Below are positions 7,161 through 14,727 of a DNA stretch of 20,601 bases, piece by piece. The first letter of the stretch is position 1; the number at the start of each line of letters is the position of its first letter. This DNA is from an uncultured Bacillota bacterium (lineage in GTDB: Bacteria > Bacillota > Clostridia > Peptostreptococcales > Anaerovoracaceae), in the NCBI GenBank assembly GCA_946408315.1, contig CAMJRV010000007.1:1-20601 (forward strand), given 5' to 3'. Under the pieces are notes generated by a model. The model was not told the origin of the DNA and did not search any database. It worked only from the letters and a program-made list of their open reading frames with translations. A program made the position numbers and the translations under genes.

Positions 7161-8594
7161 TTAATAATATCCCTCCTGTGTCAATTGGGCCAAGGGCAGC
7201 GTTTTGCTCCATTCACTCTCTGCCAGAGTAGAAGAGATACGCTTCGAGGCCGCGTTGGCATCGCGGATGATCTGCTGCTCGTCCCCTGAAAGCAATTCAT
7301 GATTCTCTACCACGATGTTGCCGTCAATGATTACGGTTTTGACTTCCGTTCCACGGGCCGAATAAACCAGGTTGGGGATTAGGTTGCGAATCGGTCCGTC
7401 CGTTACCGGCGACATCTGAGGCTGATCCAGATCTACGAGAATGATGTCCGCCAGTTTTCCTGCGCGAAGGGACCCGATTTTGTCCTCCATGCGCAGAGCC
7501 CGGGCCGCCTCGATCGTCGCCAGGCGCAGTACCTGCCATGCCGGGAAGATGGTGGGGTCCTGATTTTTAAACTTATGCAGCAACGCCGTCATCTTCATTT
7601 CGTTGAACATAATGTTACAGTTATTGCCCGGAGCCTGATCCGTGCCGAGGGCCGCACAGCCGCCAGCCGCCAGGAACTCCTGTCCCTTGGGCAGTTCGCC
7701 GTCGATAATGCACAGGCTGTTGGAACACAGGGCAAAGGCTGCGCCTGACTTCGCTACCAGCTCGACCTCCTCCTGAGTCGCATACGTCATATGCGCGACC
7801 ATCAGACGATCATTGAGATAGCCCAGCTTTTCCAGATACGCCGTCGGGCGCATGCCGGTGCGCATCATCACCTGATTGTTTTCCTTCGGGCTCTGGGAAA
7901 GATGCGTAAAGAAGTTGACTCCGTACTTGTCCCCGAGAGCTTTGATTTCCCTGAGCAGCTCCTCAGAACACATATCCGAAGCATGAGGGGCAAAACGACA
8001 CTGAATCCTCCCGTTCTGACTTTCGTGATACTGTTCTACAAGCTGGATATTGTCAAGGAGCTTTGCCTGCCCAATAGCAGGGTCCAAAGGATATGGGACG
8101 CTCGGGTCGATCCTGGAGGTGTCGGGGGGAAGCTGATTGATCATCCCGCTGACCACCGCCCGGGTCTTGAGGTCCACATGGTTCTTGACGATCTCAAGCA
8201 TCGGCGTGTAAATATCGCCGAAGGTGGTGGTCCCGGTCTTCAAGGACTCCACAATATTGAGCTTGGAGCCCAGCTTGATCTCCTCGGGCGTCGCCAGGCT
8301 CAAGAGAGGCAGAACACCTTTGAACATCCAGTCCTTGTCGGGCAAATCCTGCGCGCATCCGCGCACAATCGTATCGCCGGTGTGCCGGTGCACATCGATC
8401 AAGCCCGGCATGACCGCCGTATCGGCGGCGTCGATATAGCGGTGGGCCGTATAGTTTTGCATCACTTCGGAAGTAGGGCCGACAACGACGATCTTGTTGT
8501 CCTTCACCCCTACGGCACCATCGTTTATCACACCGGTACCCGGTCCTTCCATCGTGATGACATATCCTCCGCGAATCAAAATATCAAGCGTCAC
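7161..8594 (-). CDS. ATZ/TRZ-family (MtaD/SsnA-like) metal-dependent amidohydrolase, atypical active site
   Basis: Cytoplasmic amidohydrolase of the ATZ/TRZ group (S-adenosylhomocysteine deaminase, chlorohydrolase and guanine deaminase relatives), 477 residues. The N-terminal beta-sandwich leads into PGLIDVHRHTG with metal ligands H69 and H71, substrate-region H204 in APHASDMC, metal ligand H231 in THLSQSPKE, H268 in VAHMT and D319 in LGTDQAPGNN. The spacing fits Thermotoga MtaD, except that the catalytic Glu three residues after the third metal His is Gln234 here. So it may not be an ordinary deaminase. A TTG at 8618 gives a longer frame, but the GTG at 8594 has GGAGGA 4 nt upstream and overlaps the livF stop by 11 nt. 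Its place between a LIV transporter and uxaB suggests that it acts on the imported compound. The substrate is unknown. Confidence 0.82.
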   Translation of the reverse strand: MTLDILIRGGYVITMEGPGTGVINDGAVGVKDNKIVVVGPTSEVMQNYTAHRYIDAADTAVMPGLIDVHRHTGDTIVRGCAQDLPDKDWMFKGVLPLLSLATPEEIKLGSKLNIVESLKTGTTTFGDIYTPMLEIVKNHVDLKTRAVVSGMINQLPPDTSRIDPSVPYPLDPAIGQAKLLDNIQLVEQYHESQNGRIQCRFAPHASDMCSEELLREIKALGDKYGVNFFTHLSQSPKENNQVMMRTGMRPTAYLEKLGYLNDRLMVAHMTYATQEEVELVAKSGAAFALCSNSLCIIDGELPKGQEFLAAGGCAALGTDQAPGNNCNIMFNEMKMTALLHKFKNQDPTIFPAWQVLRLATIEAARALRMEDKIGSLRAGKLADIILVDLDQPQMSPVTDGPIRNLIPNLVYSARGTEVKTVIIDGNIVVENHELLSGDEQQIIRDANAASKRISSTLAESEWSKTLPLAQLTQEGYY

Positions 8595-9333
8595 AGCTTC
8601 CTCCTTCTCCAAAGCCAAGATAGGCTTCCTGGATATATGGGTTATTCAGCAGTTCCTGACTCGGCCCTTCCATCTGAATTTTGCCGGTCTTCATGATATA
8701 ACCCCTGTGTGCGGTTTCCAGCGCCAACTGCGCGTTCTGCTCGACGATAATCATGGTCGTTCCGTGGGCTTCGTTGATCCGCTTAAATTTTTCAAACATT
8801 TCATCTATAATGATCGGAGCCAGACCCAGGGAAGGCTCATCCAGCATCAAAAGCTTGGGCTGCGCCATCATGGCTCTGCCCACCGCCAGCATCTGCTGTT
8901 CTCCGCCGGATAACGTTCCGCCGGGCTGTTTTTCACGTTCCTTCAAACGGGGGAAAAGATCGAAGACCTCCTCCAGCCGCTCGTTGATTACCGATCTATT
9001 TTTGACTGCATACGCGCCGACCATCAGGTTTTCCTTCACGGACAGGTTAACAAAAATCTTTCGCCCTTCGGGAACAAGGCTGATGCCCTGCTCAATGAAC
9101 TGATACGTCCTGGTCGGCAGAGGCTTGCCCATAAAGCTGATCACGCCGGAACGATATTCCTTATTGCCGGCCAGGGTTTTCAGCAAAGAGGATTTACCTG
9201 CGCCGTTGGCCCCGATCATTGCCACGATCTCGCCCTGAAATACTTCAAAGGAAACTCCGTGAATGGCCTGAATGCCGCCATAAAACACTTCAAGGTTTTC
9301 TACCTTGACCATAGAGGTTTGCTTACTCTCCAT
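8584..9333 (-). CDS. livF: LivF-like branched-chain amino acid ABC transporter ATPase
   Basis: Second ATPase of a LIV-type (HAAT family) importer, 249 residues. Walker A GANGAGKSS near residues 42-50, signature LSGGEQQMLAVGRAMM, Walker B LLMLDEPSLGLAP and a VEQNAQLAL H-loop variant typical of LivF are all present. The ATG at 9333 overlaps the end of livG by 11 nt; an internal ATG at 9312 with GGAGAG upstream is an alternative start. It follows livG and overlaps the start of the amidohydrolase, consistent with one transcript. LIV-type importers carry amino acids, short amides and urea as well as branched-chain amino acids. With two amidohydrolases in the same operon, a nitrogenous non-proteinogenic substrate is more likely than leucine; that is inference. 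Confidence 0.92.
   Translation of the reverse strand: MESKQTSMVKVENLEVFYGGIQAIHGVSFEVFQGEIVAMIGANGAGKSSLLKTLAGNKEYRSGVISFMGKPLPTRTYQFIEQGISLVPEGRKIFVNLSVKENLMVGAYAVKNRSVINERLEEVFDLFPRLKEREKQPGGTLSGGEQQMLAVGRAMMAQPKLLMLDEPSLGLAPIIIDEMFEKFKRINEAHGTTMIIVEQNAQLALETAHRGYIMKTGKIQMEGPSQELLNNPYIQEAYLGFGEGGSCDA
8599..8604 (-). promoter_or_regulatory. Ribosome binding site supporting a GTG start
   Basis: GGAGGA, part of a longer purine run GGAGAAGGAGGAA, lies 4 nt before the GTG at 8594 on the minus strand within the last codons of livF. It supports GTG 8594 as start of the ATZ/TRZ amidohydrolase over the TTG at 8618. Confidence 0.65.
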
Positions 9334-10105
9334 ACGTCTTACGCCTTTCTCCCAAATATGCCTTGATTACGTCCGGATTGCACTGCACTTCCTTTGGCGT
9401 ACCGTAAGCCAAAAGCGATCCCAGATTGAGCACGTTAATCGTCTGGCAAAGCTGCATGACGACCTCCAGGTGATGCTCGATGAGTACAATGGTGAGATCC
9501 GTATTATTGCTGTGCAGTTCTTTCAGAAAAGTTACCATTTCCAGTCCTTCCTGAGTGTTCATTCCGGCCGCAGGCTCATCCAAAAACAGCAGTTTCGGAT
9601 TGCCGGCCATCGCCCGGGCGATTTCCAGCTTACGCTGTAAGCCATAGGGCAGCGCTCCTGCTTCATGATCCTTATATTCTAAGATTCCAACCCTGTCCAG
9701 ATATTCAAGGCTCAGTCTCTTGATTTCCTTGTCTCGCCTGACGACATGGGGCAGACGCAGCATGGCGGAAAACGCGTTATAGGATGGGTAGCTTTCCAGG
9801 CCGATGGCGACGTTCTCAGCCGCTGTCATCTTGGGATAGATACGGATGTTCTGGAACGTCCGCGCGATGCCCATATGAGCGATCTTATCCGGACGCATCC
9901 CGTTCAGTTTGGTTCCTTCAAAATAGATTTCTCCCTGGGTGGGCTGTGCCGCTCCGGTTACCGCGTTGAACACGGTGGTTTTTCCGGCGCCGTTGGGGCC
10001 GATCAGGCCGCGGAATTCTCCTTTTTCAATCTGTAAGGATACATTCTGTACTGCTTTTACGCCGCCAAAATGAACAGATAAATTTTTCAATTCCAGTTGT
10101 GCCAT
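9323..10105 (-). CDS. livG: LivG-like branched-chain amino acid ABC transporter ATPase
   Basis: First ATPase of the LIV-type importer, 260 residues, normal for LivG. Walker A GPNGAGKTT lies near residues 36-44. The degenerate signature LPYGLQRKLEIARAM (not LSGGQ) is a hallmark of LivG, followed by Walker B LLFLDEPAAGMN and the H-loop IEHHLEVVM, with the extended C-terminal tail of this subfamily. The ATG at 10105 is preceded by GGGGAGGGG and AAGGA and follows the livM stop by 3 nt. It pairs with LivF to drive the LivH/LivM channel. Family assignment is firm; substrate specificity is set by the binding protein and is unknown. Confidence 0.93.
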   Translation of the reverse strand: MAQLELKNLSVHFGGVKAVQNVSLQIEKGEFRGLIGPNGAGKTTVFNAVTGAAQPTQGEIYFEGTKLNGMRPDKIAHMGIARTFQNIRIYPKMTAAENVAIGLESYPSYNAFSAMLRLPHVVRRDKEIKRLSLEYLDRVGILEYKDHEAGALPYGLQRKLEIARAMAGNPKLLFLDEPAAGMNTQEGLEMVTFLKELHSNNTDLTIVLIEHHLEVVMQLCQTINVLNLGSLLAYGTPKEVQCNPDVIKAYLGERRKTYGE

Positions 10106-10108
10106 TCC

Positions 10109-11002
10109 TTATCCCCTCCCCGAATCCGTTGATCTTACGGTTCTTGACCGTATAAATCTTACAAGCTGTACGATCGGTTGATGTATTTCCTTGTGGGCCA
10201 GCAGACCTTCCGGACGCATTCGCATGATGAGCACCATGACAAGACCGTAAATTGCAAGTCTCCAGTTGGACAGAAAGCGCAGCACTTCGGGCAGGAAGGT
10301 CAGGATCGCCGTACCCATCGCCGGGCCGGTGACCGAGCTTACACCTCCAAGAACTACGGAAGTCAGCAGGTTGTTGGATATGGTCGCGTTAAATACGTTC
10401 GGCACCATGTAGGTATAGTAGTGGGCCATCATCCCGCCGCCTATGCCGCAGAAAAACGCACTGTACATCAGACATTTTATCTTCTCCCGGAAGATATTGA
10501 TGCCGATCAGTTCAGACGCATCCTGATGGTCGCGGATGGCAAGGGCGAGTTTGCCGTGCTGGGAACGCGCATAATTGAGCGTCAGCACGATTGAGACAAA
10601 AGCCAGTGCCAGGGCCCATCCCAAATTCATATAAGCAGGAATTCCCGACATTCCTCTGGCGCCGCCAAAGTATGGGTGTGAAATGTTGCTCATTATGATA
10701 CGAACGGCTTCTCCGAAGCCCAACGTCGCAATGGCAAAGCAGTCTGCGCTCATCTTACCGCGCAAGGTCGGAACCCCTATAATTAAGCTCGAAAGAGCGG
10801 CTATGGCTCCGCCGATCAACAATGCTATGATAAAAGGAAAACTATAATATTTTGTTAAAATTGCCGCTGCATAGGCGCCGATACACATAAAGCTGGCATG
10901 TCCCATGGAAAAAAGCCCGATATAGCCTGTCAGAATTACTAACCCACAGATACATACGATGTTTATACTTGCGCTGATGGCAATGCCCTCCAAGTATCCC
11001 AT
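10109..11002 (-). CDS. livM: LivM-like branched-chain amino acid ABC transporter permease
   Basis: Membrane permease of the LIV-type importer, 297 residues with about eight hydrophobic segments. Typical LivM blocks are visible: GYIGLFSMGHASFMCIGAYA near residues 25-44, the EAA-like loop around DHQDASELIGINIFREKIK (about 180-200), and GGVSSVTGPAMGTAIL near 240. It starts 13 nt after livH. LivM and LivH form the heterodimeric channel. The conserved order binding protein, H, M, G, F is intact, so the transporter looks complete. No unusual feature seen. Confidence 0.92.
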   Translation of the reverse strand: MGYLEGIAISASINIVCICGLVILTGYIGLFSMGHASFMCIGAYAAAILTKYYSFPFIIALLIGGAIAALSSLIIGVPTLRGKMSADCFAIATLGFGEAVRIIMSNISHPYFGGARGMSGIPAYMNLGWALALAFVSIVLTLNYARSQHGKLALAIRDHQDASELIGINIFREKIKCLMYSAFFCGIGGGMMAHYYTYMVPNVFNATISNNLLTSVVLGGVSSVTGPAMGTAILTFLPEVLRFLSNWRLAIYGLVMVLIMRMRPEGLLAHKEIHQPIVQLVRFIRSRTVRSTDSGRG

Positions 11003-11015
11003 ATATTATCACCTC

Positions 11016-11894
11016 TTAAAGCTTGTCTTGCATGCCCTTGCCGAGAATTCCCCTAGGCATGAAGATCAATACAATTACCAGCAATGCATAGGCTATCAAG
11101 TCCCGATAGGTCGAGGAACCGTACGCTGCGATCATAGTTTCTAGGAAACCCAGCAGCAGTCCGGAAATCACCGCACCTGCCAAGCTTCCGAGGCCGCCTA
11201 TCGTAGATGCGACGAAGCCTTTGCTTGCAATCGCTCCCATGTTTGGGAACACAGAATACTTCATGCCGTAGAAGCAGCCCGCCAATCCGGCTGCTGCGCC
11301 GGACAGCAAGAATACGATCATTGCCACGAAGTTGACGTTGATTCCCATCAGACCCGCCGTGTCTGTATCAAGGGAGCTTGCCCGAATCCCCAGGCCGGTA
11401 CGTGTCTTGTAAAGGAACAGCCACAGGGCCGCCAGCATGACAAGGGACAGTACCGCCGCAAGGATATCAGAACGCGGCACCGCAATGGTGTTGAGCTGGA
11501 TCGTTGCACGTGCCCAGTCGGAAGGGAAAGGATGTACGCCGCCGCCGAAGATCTGGATAGCTGCGTTGGGAATAAAGGTGTTGATACCAAGCCCTGCGAT
11601 CATCAAGTATAATTTCAGAGTTTTCTTCTTACGCATGGGACGGTATACCGTCAGTTCCATGAGGAAGGAAATGAGACCCGCGACTACCATCGCCAAAAGA
11701 ATGGAGGGAAGCAGCGGAAGATGTAATAACGGTATCGCATAAAACGCGGAAAACGTACCCAGCATCATAACAGGGCCGAAACCGAAATTGGAAAAGTTAA
11801 ATACACTGAATACAAGCGCATAACCCACCGCGAGCAGCGCGTAAACGCTGCCGATCGAAATACCGGTTACTAATTGCTGTAAAAACATGTCCAT
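11016..11894 (-). CDS. livH: LivH-like branched-chain amino acid ABC transporter permease
   Basis: Membrane permease of the LIV-type importer, 292 residues with the chosen start. Family blocks include QQLVTGISIGSVYALLAVGY at the N-terminus, FGPVMMLGTF, a coupling loop around TDTAGLMGINVNFV, and GGLGSLAGAVISGLLLG toward the C-terminus, with about eight membrane segments. The open frame extends upstream to 11993, but those residues are basic and unlike LivH. The ATG at 11894 (or 11888) fits the family start. AAGGAGG lies about 15 nt upstream, further than usual. The 136-nt gap to the binding-protein gene contains strong RNA hairpin potential that may lower permease expression relative to the binding protein. 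Confidence 0.92.
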   Translation of the reverse strand: MDMFLQQLVTGISIGSVYALLAVGYALVFSVFNFSNFGFGPVMMLGTFSAFYAIPLLHLPLLPSILLAMVVAGLISFLMELTVYRPMRKKKTLKLYLMIAGLGINTFIPNAAIQIFGGGVHPFPSDWARATIQLNTIAVPRSDILAAVLSLVMLAALWLFLYKTRTGLGIRASSLDTDTAGLMGINVNFVAMIVFLLSGAAAGLAGCFYGMKYSVFPNMGAIASKGFVASTIGGLGSLAGAVISGLLLGFLETMIAAYGSSTYRDLIAYALLVIVLIFMPRGILGKGMQDKL

Positions 11895-11944
11895 AAGTAG
11901 TTTTTCTTGCCTCCTTAAAACCGGATGCCGCCGTTTTTCATAAC

Positions 11945-11983
11945 GCGGTCGGCTGCCAGGCATCAATTGTGCGGTCGGCTGCC
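11945..11983. repeat. Two copies of a 13-bp direct repeat between SBP gene and livH
   Basis: GCGGTCGGCTGCC occurs at 11945-11957 and 11971-11983 (26-bp period). The second copy provides one arm of the hairpin at 11977-12010, and the first can offer a competing arm. It lies in an untranslated gap inside the operon. Confidence 0.7.
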
Positions 11984-12010
11984 GATCATACAAAAGATAT
12001 GACGGCAGCC
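11977..12010 (-). other. Stable intra-operon mRNA hairpin after the binding-protein gene
   Basis: In the minus-strand transcript GGCUGCCG and UCAUA pair with UAUGA and CGGCAGCC, giving a 13-bp stem with one bulged base and a 7-nt loop. No U-run follows, so it is not a standard terminator. It probably protects the upstream binding-protein mRNA or marks a processing point, a common way to make more binding protein than permease. The 5' arm can alternatively pair with CGGCGGCATCCG just upstream of the livH ribosome binding site. Confidence 0.6.
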
Positions 12011-12030
12011 ATCCGCTGTTGCATTACGTT

Positions 12031-13239
12031 TTATTTTGCGGGAGCAGCATATTCTCCCAAGCTTACAAATTGACCGTTTTTTACGGTTACGACATTATAC
12101 TGGAAGCCCAGCAGATTGTGCTGTTCATCATATCCCCGAACCGGACAGGTGATCAGATCGATCTCTTTCGCCTCTTCCAAAGCCTTGCGCATCGCTTCGG
12201 GATCGGTGGACCCGGCGGTATTGATCGCATATTCTACGAGCTTCGCTTCATTGAAGGAAACCAAACCGTCTACATGTAACGCCATTCCGCTTGCGCCGTG
12301 ATTGTCATAGTACTGCTTCGTGATTTCGGTAAAGCGCGGGCTGCTCATATCGGCTGTCGTATTGAAGACGCAGCCTTCCAGAGCGGGTCCCGCAAGCGCG
12401 AGCAGGTCTTTGTTGTCGGCGGTGGAGATAGTCAGAAGCTTTATCTTATCCGCATAGCCGAGCTCCTTGAGCTGGTTTGCAACGTAACCGATTTCCTTGT
12501 ATCCCATAGCAGGCATGAAGATGTAATCAGGATTCTTTTCTGCCAGGCTGCGAAGCTGAGCACGGAATTCCTGATCGTCAATCTGATATGTAGCCTCGCC
12601 GACAAAGGTTCCACCAAGATCCTCCAGAGTGTTAACAAAGGTATCGCGCATATTTACGCAATCGATCTGAGTTGTTTCATAAAGAACTGCGATCTTGGGG
12701 TTGTTCAGCTCATGGTAGGCATAGTTTGCAATGTTGATGAGATAGTCGCTATTTTCAGGACCGGCACGGAACGTCCACGGGCGGGTCTTGCCGTTTTCAT
12801 CCACGGTAACGATCGCGGAAGATCCGGATGGAATATGAAGGATTCCCTCCCGGTTGCAAATTTCAGCCACAGCGGTACTCTGTGTGGAGTTGGAAGGCCC
12901 GATGATGATGTCAACGCCCGCCTGAATGAGCTTGTTGGTAGCGTTTACCGCCTCAGAGAAGTCGCCGCCCAAGCCGGATACGTCGTAAGTACGGAAGTCG
13001 ATCTGACGTCCGAGCCAGCCGCCGTCCATATTGACCTGTTTGAAGTAGTCGGTCAACAGATACTGCGGAACCAGACCGTACAGTGAATCGGGACCGGACG
13101 ACCAGCCAAGGAATCCGATAACGATAGGATCTCCGTCTGTTTTAGCGCTGTCGCCATTTCCGGAGTCGGAGTTGTTTCCACATGCCGCAAAAGAGCATGC
13201 CATCAGGACTACTAATACGATTGCTAAGAATTTTTTCAT
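12031..13239 (-). CDS. LIV-type ABC transporter substrate-binding lipoprotein
   Basis: Extracytoplasmic solute-binding protein of the Leu/Ile/Val-binding type (Peripla_BP_6 fold), 402 residues. MKK, a hydrophobic core and the lipobox FAAC with Cys20 mark a lipoprotein anchored outside the membrane; a Gly/Asn/Ser/Asp-rich linker follows. The mature part starts PIVIGFLGWSSGPDS and has the two-lobe pattern including GVDIIIGPSNSTQSTAVAEI (about residues 110-130). The open frame extends to 13317, but the start is the ATG at 13239 with AAAGGAG about 10 nt upstream. It is followed by livHMGF, so it presumably delivers substrate to that channel. Ligand not predictable: LivJ/LivK, amide-binding and urea-binding proteins share this fold. 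Confidence 0.92.
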   Translation of the reverse strand: MKKFLAIVLVVLMACSFAACGNNSDSGNGDSAKTDGDPIVIGFLGWSSGPDSLYGLVPQYLLTDYFKQVNMDGGWLGRQIDFRTYDVSGLGGDFSEAVNATNKLIQAGVDIIIGPSNSTQSTAVAEICNREGILHIPSGSSAIVTVDENGKTRPWTFRAGPENSDYLINIANYAYHELNNPKIAVLYETTQIDCVNMRDTFVNTLEDLGGTFVGEATYQIDDQEFRAQLRSLAEKNPDYIFMPAMGYKEIGYVANQLKELGYADKIKLLTISTADNKDLLALAGPALEGCVFNTTADMSSPRFTEITKQYYDNHGASGMALHVDGLVSFNEAKLVEYAINTAGSTDPEAMRKALEEAKEIDLITCPVRGYDEQHNLLGFQYNVVTVKNGQFVSLGEYAAPAK

Positions 13240-13306
13240 TACCGTAGTTCTCCTTTTATCATTTTTATTTATTTTATTGAATTCTTGCGAATCCATATAA
13301 ACAACG

Positions 13307-14677
13307 CTATTTCGCATTCTTATTCACGAATGAGCCGCTTCCTGCGCAGCCGATTATTTTACCTTCGCTGAAAATCATGTTCCCCCGCACCATCGTGCTT
13401 ACAACTTTGCCCTTAAAGCGCATGTCCTGATACACGCCCTTTGCGGATTTTGTCTTGGAGAAGGATTTTGTCCCGTCGTATACCCACTCCGCGTTGGGGT
13501 CCACGAGGATGATGTCCGCATCCGAACCCGGCAGCAGACTACCTTTTTGAGGATAGATCTGGAACATACGGGCCGCATTGCCGGAAGTGAGGCTTGCCAG
13601 ACGGCTCCAGCTGAGCCCCCGCTTGTGAACGCCCTCCGTAATCAGCGCCGACAGCACTGCGTCGTTGCAGCCGAAGCCGCAATATTCCTTCCAGAAGTCT
13701 CCCTCTTTTCCCTTTTCCTCATCGGTAAAGGGGCCGTGATCCGAGCCCATGACATCGATCGTTCCGTCAAAGACGTAATCCCACAGCCGGTCTACATTTT
13801 CTCTGTTCCGGAAGGGAGGCGTGCACTTTGCAAATGCCTTCTTCTCCCGCAATATGTTCCTATCAAAGATCAGATAATGAGGGCAGCTCTCCACGAAGAT
13901 CTTCGCCCCTTCTGCCTTGATCCGCTTCAGGTATTCCGCGCCCTGGACGATGGTCGTATGGCAGACCATCAGTCTCGTGTCCTGCTGCCGGGCAAATAAG
14001 GCAGCCCTGTGAATGGCCTCATACTCGACCCACCAGGGACGGGCATCGTCTAACTTCGCTTCGTCCTCACATTTTTCAGCCGAGAAACGCTTGCATCCGA
14101 AGTCTGCTGCTTCCGCGTTTTCCGCATGGACTGCGATCAGTCCGTCAAAGCCGGCAACCTTTCGCATTCCATCGACGAGATGTCCATCCGTAATCTGGGG
14201 ATACTCTTCCGTCGCAAAGGACATAAAGCCCTTATAGCCGACGCACCCGCAGTCGTTGAGTTCTTCCAGCTTGTCCATGTTCTTCGGCGTAATTCCGCCC
14301 CAGAGCAGGAAGTCAACGACCGAATTCTTGCTTGCCGTCTCAAGCTTCAGATCAAACCGCTCCTTGTCCAGCACCGCAACGCTCGGAAGAGGCATGTCGG
14401 CGACGGTTGTAATCCCTCCGGCCGCAGCAGCACAGGTGCCGTGGTACCAGTCCTCCCGGTAATCGTAAGGGCCGGGGTCCTGTAAATGCACATGGGTATC
14501 GATCATGCCCGGCATTACCATCATGCCGTCAGCCTCGATCACACGGCAGTTGGACTCCACTTCCACCGCACTCTGCATGGCGGTTATCCTACCGTTTTCA
14601 ATGACCAGATCACCCTTGATGACTTCGTTTTCCAAAACGATATTTCCGTTTTTAATTATGGTCTTTTCTGTAGACAT
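13307..14677 (-). CDS. Allantoinase/dihydropyrimidinase-like cyclic amidohydrolase
   Basis: Cytoplasmic cyclic-amide hydrolase of the allantoinase, hydantoinase and dihydroorotase group, 456 residues (E. coli AllB 453). The binuclear metal site appears complete: H62 and H64 in DTHVHLQDPG, a bridging carboxylysine candidate K149 in VGYKGFM, H184 in VHAENAEA, H240 in VCHTT and D313 in GSDHGPFT. This spacing is close to the AllB ligands as I recall them (59, 61, 146, 186, 242, 315). CPHYLIFD and CTPPFR are family blocks. The ATG at 14677 has GAGGCG 8 nt upstream. It is expected to open a cyclic amide or ureide ring (N-carbamoyl or N-acyl product). The linked PAL-like lyase makes an allantoin- or hydantoin-like substrate plausible but unproven. 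Confidence 0.85.
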   Translation of the reverse strand: MSTEKTIIKNGNIVLENEVIKGDLVIENGRITAMQSAVEVESNCRVIEADGMMVMPGMIDTHVHLQDPGPYDYREDWYHGTCAAAAGGITTVADMPLPSVAVLDKERFDLKLETASKNSVVDFLLWGGITPKNMDKLEELNDCGCVGYKGFMSFATEEYPQITDGHLVDGMRKVAGFDGLIAVHAENAEAADFGCKRFSAEKCEDEAKLDDARPWWVEYEAIHRAALFARQQDTRLMVCHTTIVQGAEYLKRIKAEGAKIFVESCPHYLIFDRNILREKKAFAKCTPPFRNRENVDRLWDYVFDGTIDVMGSDHGPFTDEEKGKEGDFWKEYCGFGCNDAVLSALITEGVHKRGLSWSRLASLTSGNAARMFQIYPQKGSLLPGSDADIILVDPNAEWVYDGTKSFSKTKSAKGVYQDMRFKGKVVSTMVRGNMIFSEGKIIGCAGSGSFVNKNAK

Positions 14678-14727
14678 AATGATCGCCTCGTTTATCTTTT
14701 TGATTCTTCCCGCATTCGCGTTTTATT

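Noticed and set aside
11977..12010. Hairpin after the binding-protein gene read as a terminator
   Set aside because: No U-tract follows on the minus strand and transcription must continue into livHMGF, so it is listed as an mRNA structure instead.
13240..13306. AT-rich 67-bp gap before the binding-lipoprotein gene as an internal promoter
   Set aside because: Only weak boxes with wrong spacing (TTGTTT and ATAAAA-like); AT-richness alone is not enough. An internal start remains possible but is not supported.
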